From Actinomycetes bacterium (lineage in GTDB: Bacteria; Actinomycetota; Actinomycetes; Streptosporangiales; Streptosporangiaceae): DNA of 23,897 nt. A program made the translations under genes and the position numbers. This document shows, piece after piece, positions 21,851 through 23,897 of the stretch; positions within the stretch are counted from its first letter, which is position 1; each line of letters opens with the position of its first letter. The stretch lies in contig JAOPYP010000187.1 in the NCBI GenBank assembly GCA_025964635.1, positions 1-23,897 on the forward strand. Reading direction: 5' to 3'. The notes under the pieces were generated by a model that saw only the letters and a list, made by a program, of their open reading frames with translations, was not told where the DNA came from and did not search any database.

Positions 21851-22759
21851 TTATGGAGTGGTGCGGGTATTCAGGAGACCTGGTGCGGTGATGTGCGTGG
21901 TGCAGATCCCATCGCCGTGCGCGATGGTGGCCAGGCGCTGCACGGGAGTGCCGAGGAGCCGGGCGAAGGCTTCCGTCTCCGCCTCGCACAGCTGGGGGAA
22001 CTCGGCGGCCACGTGCGCCACCGGGCAATGATGCTGGCAGAGCTGCTCGCCCCGCCCGGCGTCGGTGCCGGGACCAGGGCTGGTACCGGCGCCGGTGCTG
22101 GTGCCGGAGTCTGTTTTGGTGCCGGGGCCCGTGCTGGTGCCGGGATCCGTGCTGGTGCCGGGGCAGGGGGCACCGCTCGCCGAGGCCGCGTAGCCGTCCG
22201 CGGACAGCGCCTCGGCCAGGGCCGCGACCCGGTCGCGCTCGGCGGCACCCCGGACCACCGGGCCGTACCGCCGCTCAAGGTCAGCGACCTGACGGCGGGC
22301 GAACTCGGCGACCGCATCCGGGCCAGCCATCTCGGCCAGGAACCGCAGCGCGCTGGTGGCCAGGTCGTCGTAGGCGTGCTCGAACGCGCTCCGGCCGACG
22401 TCGGTGATCGCGAACAGCTTGGCCGGGCGGCCCCGTCCCCGGCTGGCCGGGCGCCGGGCGGTGCGGGTCTCGATCATCCCGTCGGCGAGCAGGTTGTCCA
22501 GGTGCCGCCGGACGGCGGCGGGCGTGAGGCTGAGCCTGGTGCTCAGGCCGGCCGCGGTGACCGGGCCGTTCTCCAGGATGAGCCGGGCGATCCTGGCCCG
22601 GGTGCCGCGCTCGGACCCGGGCTGGGCCGGCAGTGGCGGGTGGGCCTGGGCCGGGTGACCTGGGGCCGGGTGCGGGGGGGCCGGCTGGGCGGGGGCAGCA
22701 TGGAGCGCGGCACCGTCCAGGGTGCCTGGTCCCGTACCGTCGAGTCCCACACTTTTCAC
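21851..22759 (-). CDS. sufR: SufR-type Fe-S transcriptional repressor with a repeat insertion
   Basis: A 302-residue regulator. A low-complexity Pro/Ala-rich N-terminus (about 10-50) precedes a winged helix-turn-helix (about 51-117: ARLILENGPVTAAGLSTRLS, then RRHLDNLLADGMI and the GRGRPAKLFAIT wing). The C-terminal cluster domain has Cys241, Cys245, Cys258 and Cys286 (LCQHHCPVAHVAAEFPQLCE and GDGICTTH). The [4Fe-4S] form represses suf genes in relatives. Between the two halves a six-fold six-residue repeat (PGTSTD, PGTSTG and variants, about 200-235) has been inserted just before the first cluster cysteine. The GTG at 22759 (MKSVG...) matches the usual SufR N-terminus and lacks a ribosome-binding site, which fits a leaderless transcript. 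A TTG at 22795 is less likely. Confidence 0.9.
   Translation of the reverse strand: MKSVGLDGTGPGTLDGAALHAAPAQPAPPHPAPGHPAQAHPPLPAQPGSERGTRARIARLILENGPVTAAGLSTRLSLTPAAVRRHLDNLLADGMIETRTARRPASRGRGRPAKLFAITDVGRSAFEHAYDDLATSALRFLAEMAGPDAVAEFARRQVADLERRYGPVVRGAAERDRVAALAEALSADGYAASASGAPCPGTSTDPGTSTGPGTKTDSGTSTGAGTSPGPGTDAGRGEQLCQHHCPVAHVAAEFPQLCEAETEAFARLLGTPVQRLATIAHGDGICTTHITAPGLLNTRTTP
22065..22170. repeat. 18-bp tandem repeat inside sufR
   Basis: Five full units and a partial sixth of about 18 bases, for example GTGCCGGGGCCCGTGCTG and GTGCCGGGATCCGTGCTG on the plus strand. The period keeps the frame and encodes the Gly-Thr-Ser-Thr-rich linker ahead of the cluster cysteines of SufR. Units are diverged by a few bases each. 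Confidence 0.9.
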
Positions 22760-22795
22760 AACATCATTGTGCCGTAAATGCTTCCGCGCCCGCAA
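22757..22795 (-). promoter_or_regulatory. Predicted suf operon promoter with overlapping inverted-repeat operator
   Basis: On the minus strand TTGCGG (22795-22790) and CACAAT (22771-22766) are spaced 18 bases and place the transcription start at or next to the GTG start codon of sufR (22759). The perfect inverted repeat CACAA-CATCA-TTGTG (22757-22771) covers the -10 element and the start codon. It also contains a CAAC half-site like those described for SufR (CAAC-N6-GTTG, from memory). A repressor bound here would block the operon, which fits autoregulation by SufR. Confidence 0.6.
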
Positions 22796-23036
22796 TCCAC
22801 CCCCCCGGGGAGATCGCGGCCCGCCCGGAGCGGGGTACCGGGACGTGCGCCGGGACTGCGGAATCTCCGGCCCGCGGGCCGGGCGCCCGGCCCGCGAGGG
22901 ACGGCACCGGTGCCAGCGCTCCGGCGGCCGCCCTGATTCCCGTCCGGAAGAACCCGGCTTGGTGAGGTAGGTCCGGGATTCACCGGAAAAACTACTCTCC
23001 CTGCCCGCTACGCAGGATCCGGACGGAATAGACGGG
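22796..23036. other. Divergent intergenic region with a 24-bp palindrome
   Basis: This is part of the 400-base gap between sufR and the surface-protein gene. It is very GC-rich and has no supported gene. A perfect 24-base palindrome occupies 22873-22896 (centre GGGC/GCCC). Further downstream, at 23037-23082, spaced half-sites occur and are listed separately. Confidence 0.6.
22873..22896. repeat. Perfect 24-bp palindrome
   Basis: The sequence reads the same on both strands from 22873 to 22896, with the core CCGGGCGCCCGG and outer arms CGCGGG/CCCGCG. It lies between two divergently transcribed loci, about 100 bases upstream of sufR. It has no T-tract, so it is not an evident terminator. Confidence 0.7.
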
Positions 23037-23082
23037 TTATGGCATAAATGCTGGTTTTATGGCATGCGGCGAATTCCCATAA
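23037..23082. promoter_or_regulatory. Three TTATGG half-sites at 20-bp spacing
   Basis: TTATGGCAT occurs at 23037-23045 and again at 23057-23065, exactly 20 bases apart. The inverted half-site CCATAA is at 23077-23082, again 20 bases further on. The AT-rich words stand out in a GC-rich region and lie 78 to 123 bases upstream of the surface-protein ATG at 23160. They look like binding sites on one face of the helix. The regulator is unknown. Confidence 0.5.
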
Positions 23083-23159
23083 GCGTTTATCCGCCACAGA
23101 CGCCGGGTATTTGCTCACACGCTAAGGGTTATCCCAATAGCGCACCCGGGGGGGACTTC

Positions 23160-23705
23160 ATGCGCGCTGTCCTGCGGGCCGTCGCAACGGCAGGCCTTAC
23201 CGTGACCGCCCTGGCTTTCCCGGCTCTCGCATTCCCGGCCCTCCTTATCCCCGCAGCACCGGCGGTGGCCAGTTCATCTCCGGTGGATATCAGCCCGAGC
23301 CCTTCCGCGCCGGGTACCTCCACCACGTTCTCGGTCAACTGCAGTTCGCTGAGCGCCGGCGGGAATGCCACGTCCGCGACCCTGATCGGCACCACGCTGG
23401 GGCTGAGCGGGCACATCCCGATGCAGGCCAGCACCCACACCAACGAGTTCGTCACCACGGTGGTCCTGCCGGCGACCATCAGGCCGGGCACCTACCAGCC
23501 CGATATCGACTGCTCCAACGGCGTCACGGCCAGCGCCGCGTTCACCGTGAAGGCGGTGCCCGGTGTCGCCCCCGCCACCGGCGACGGCACCACCGCGACG
23601 GCTACCGATGGCCCGCTGACCGCGATCGGCCTGGCCCTGCTCGGCCTCGGGGCGGTGTCCGGCGCCCTGGTCCTCACCCGGCGCCGGTTCCGCAGCCGCG
23701 CCTGA
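23160..23705 (+). CDS. Secreted, C-terminally anchored surface protein
   Basis: A 181-residue exported protein. A signal peptide covers residues 1-37, with a long hydrophobic stretch containing the duplicated AFPALAFPAL and a probable cleavage after AVA. An immunoglobulin-like beta domain of about 90 residues carries two cysteines (61 and 118) that could form a disulfide. A Thr/Ala-rich linker with PATGDG (138-143), a hydrophobic segment (about 152-172) and the basic tail RRRFRSR follow. This is the layout of a sortase substrate, though the motif is APATG and not a standard LPXTG or LAXTG. Without sorting it would be a tail-anchored membrane protein. GGGGGGA precedes the ATG by five bases. 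A probable sortase gene follows after 25 bases. The function is unknown. Confidence 0.75.
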   Translation: MRAVLRAVATAGLTVTALAFPALAFPALLIPAAPAVASSSPVDISPSPSAPGTSTTFSVNCSSLSAGGNATSATLIGTTLGLSGHIPMQASTHTNEFVTTVVLPATIRPGTYQPDIDCSNGVTASAAFTVKAVPGVAPATGDGTTATATDGPLTAIGLALLGLGAVSGALVLTRRRFRSRA

Positions 23706-23730
23706 CCGGGAATCGGCCCGGCCAGCCGCG

Positions 23731-23897
23731 ATGGTCATCCTGCGCAGGCTCTGTATCGCGCTGATCGTGGCCTCGATGGCGGCCGGCGTGGTGCTGGCCT
23801 TCGCGGGCAGCCACACGCCGCGGTGGGCGCCGCCCCCGTCCCCGCCGCGCTCGGAGGCGCTGCCCGCGGCGGCCCTCCCCTCGGCGCCTCTCCCCGC
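23731..23897 (+). CDS. N-terminal part of a membrane protein, possibly a sortase (cut by window end)
   Basis: From the ATG at 23731 the frame stays open to the window edge (55 codons). It begins MVILRRLCIALIVASMAAGV, a short basic start with one transmembrane helix, followed by a proline/alanine-rich stretch (APPPSPPRSEALPAAALP). Class E/F sortases of actinobacteria begin in this way and often follow their substrate gene, as here 25 bases after the anchored surface protein. The catalytic region would lie beyond the window, so the sortase assignment is inferred from layout alone. No ribosome-binding site is obvious. Confidence 0.5.
   Translation, partial: MVILRRLCIALIVASMAAGVVLAFAGSHTPRWAPPPSPPRSEALPAAALPSAPLP

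Overview
This is high-GC DNA (third codon positions almost all G or C, frequent GTG/TTG starts, long open frames on the strand opposite real genes), typical of an actinobacterium. The sufR-B-D-Rieske-C-S-U-sufT operon order, a SigG-type ECF sigma factor, a NarL-type two-component pair and a surface protein next to a probable sortase all fit Actinomycetia. The genus cannot be fixed from this sequence.

Region 1 (1-4282) is accessory. A small cupin gene (341-676, minus) is followed by a decayed Tn3-family transposon at about 718-4273. Its ends are defined by an inverted-repeat pair (718-761 and 4230-4273; 29 of 35 core positions identical). Inside are a frameshifted resolvase, a C-terminal transposase scrap on the plus strand, an N-terminal transposase scrap on the minus strand, and three intact plus-strand passengers: a quinone-oxidoreductase-like enzyme, an EthD-like small protein and an ECF sigma factor with a SnoaL-like tail.

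Region 2 (4283-11446) is a catabolic neighbourhood. An overlapping minus-strand operon encodes a ThDP enzyme, a creatininase-family amidohydrolase and a zinc alcohol dehydrogenase. It is followed by a plus-strand alpha/beta hydrolase resembling 2,6-dihydroxypseudooxynicotine hydrolase, and by a minus-strand aldo/keto reductase and a 3-hydroxyisobutyrate-dehydrogenase-like enzyme.

Region 3 (11606-15815) holds a phosphoribulokinase-family kinase in apparent operon with a NarL-type regulator and a GAF-domain histidine kinase. Divergent from it is a class I fructose-bisphosphate aldolase homologue that has lost the Schiff-base lysine and nearly all other catalytic residues, so it is probably a pseudoenzyme. 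A 14-bp tandem repeat of about 7.7 copies lies between the divergent genes.

Region 4 (15966-22759) is the SUF iron-sulfur assembly operon on the minus strand, tightly overlapped: SufR repressor, SufB-SufD-SufC scaffold/ATPase, a Rieske ferredoxin, SufS desulfurase, SufU sulfur-transfer protein and a SufT-like DUF59 protein. A perfect inverted repeat overlaps the predicted -10 and the GTG start of sufR, which suggests autoregulation. Short tandem repeats recur here: inside sufR, at the 3' end of sufD and at the stop codon of sufT.

Region 5 (22760-23897) begins a cell-surface locus: a secreted protein with a C-terminal anchor, followed by the truncated start of a membrane protein that is probably its sortase. 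The most notable points are the transposon-borne sigma-factor cassette, the aldolase pseudoenzyme beside the phosphoribulokinase-like gene, and the repeat insertions in the SUF operon.
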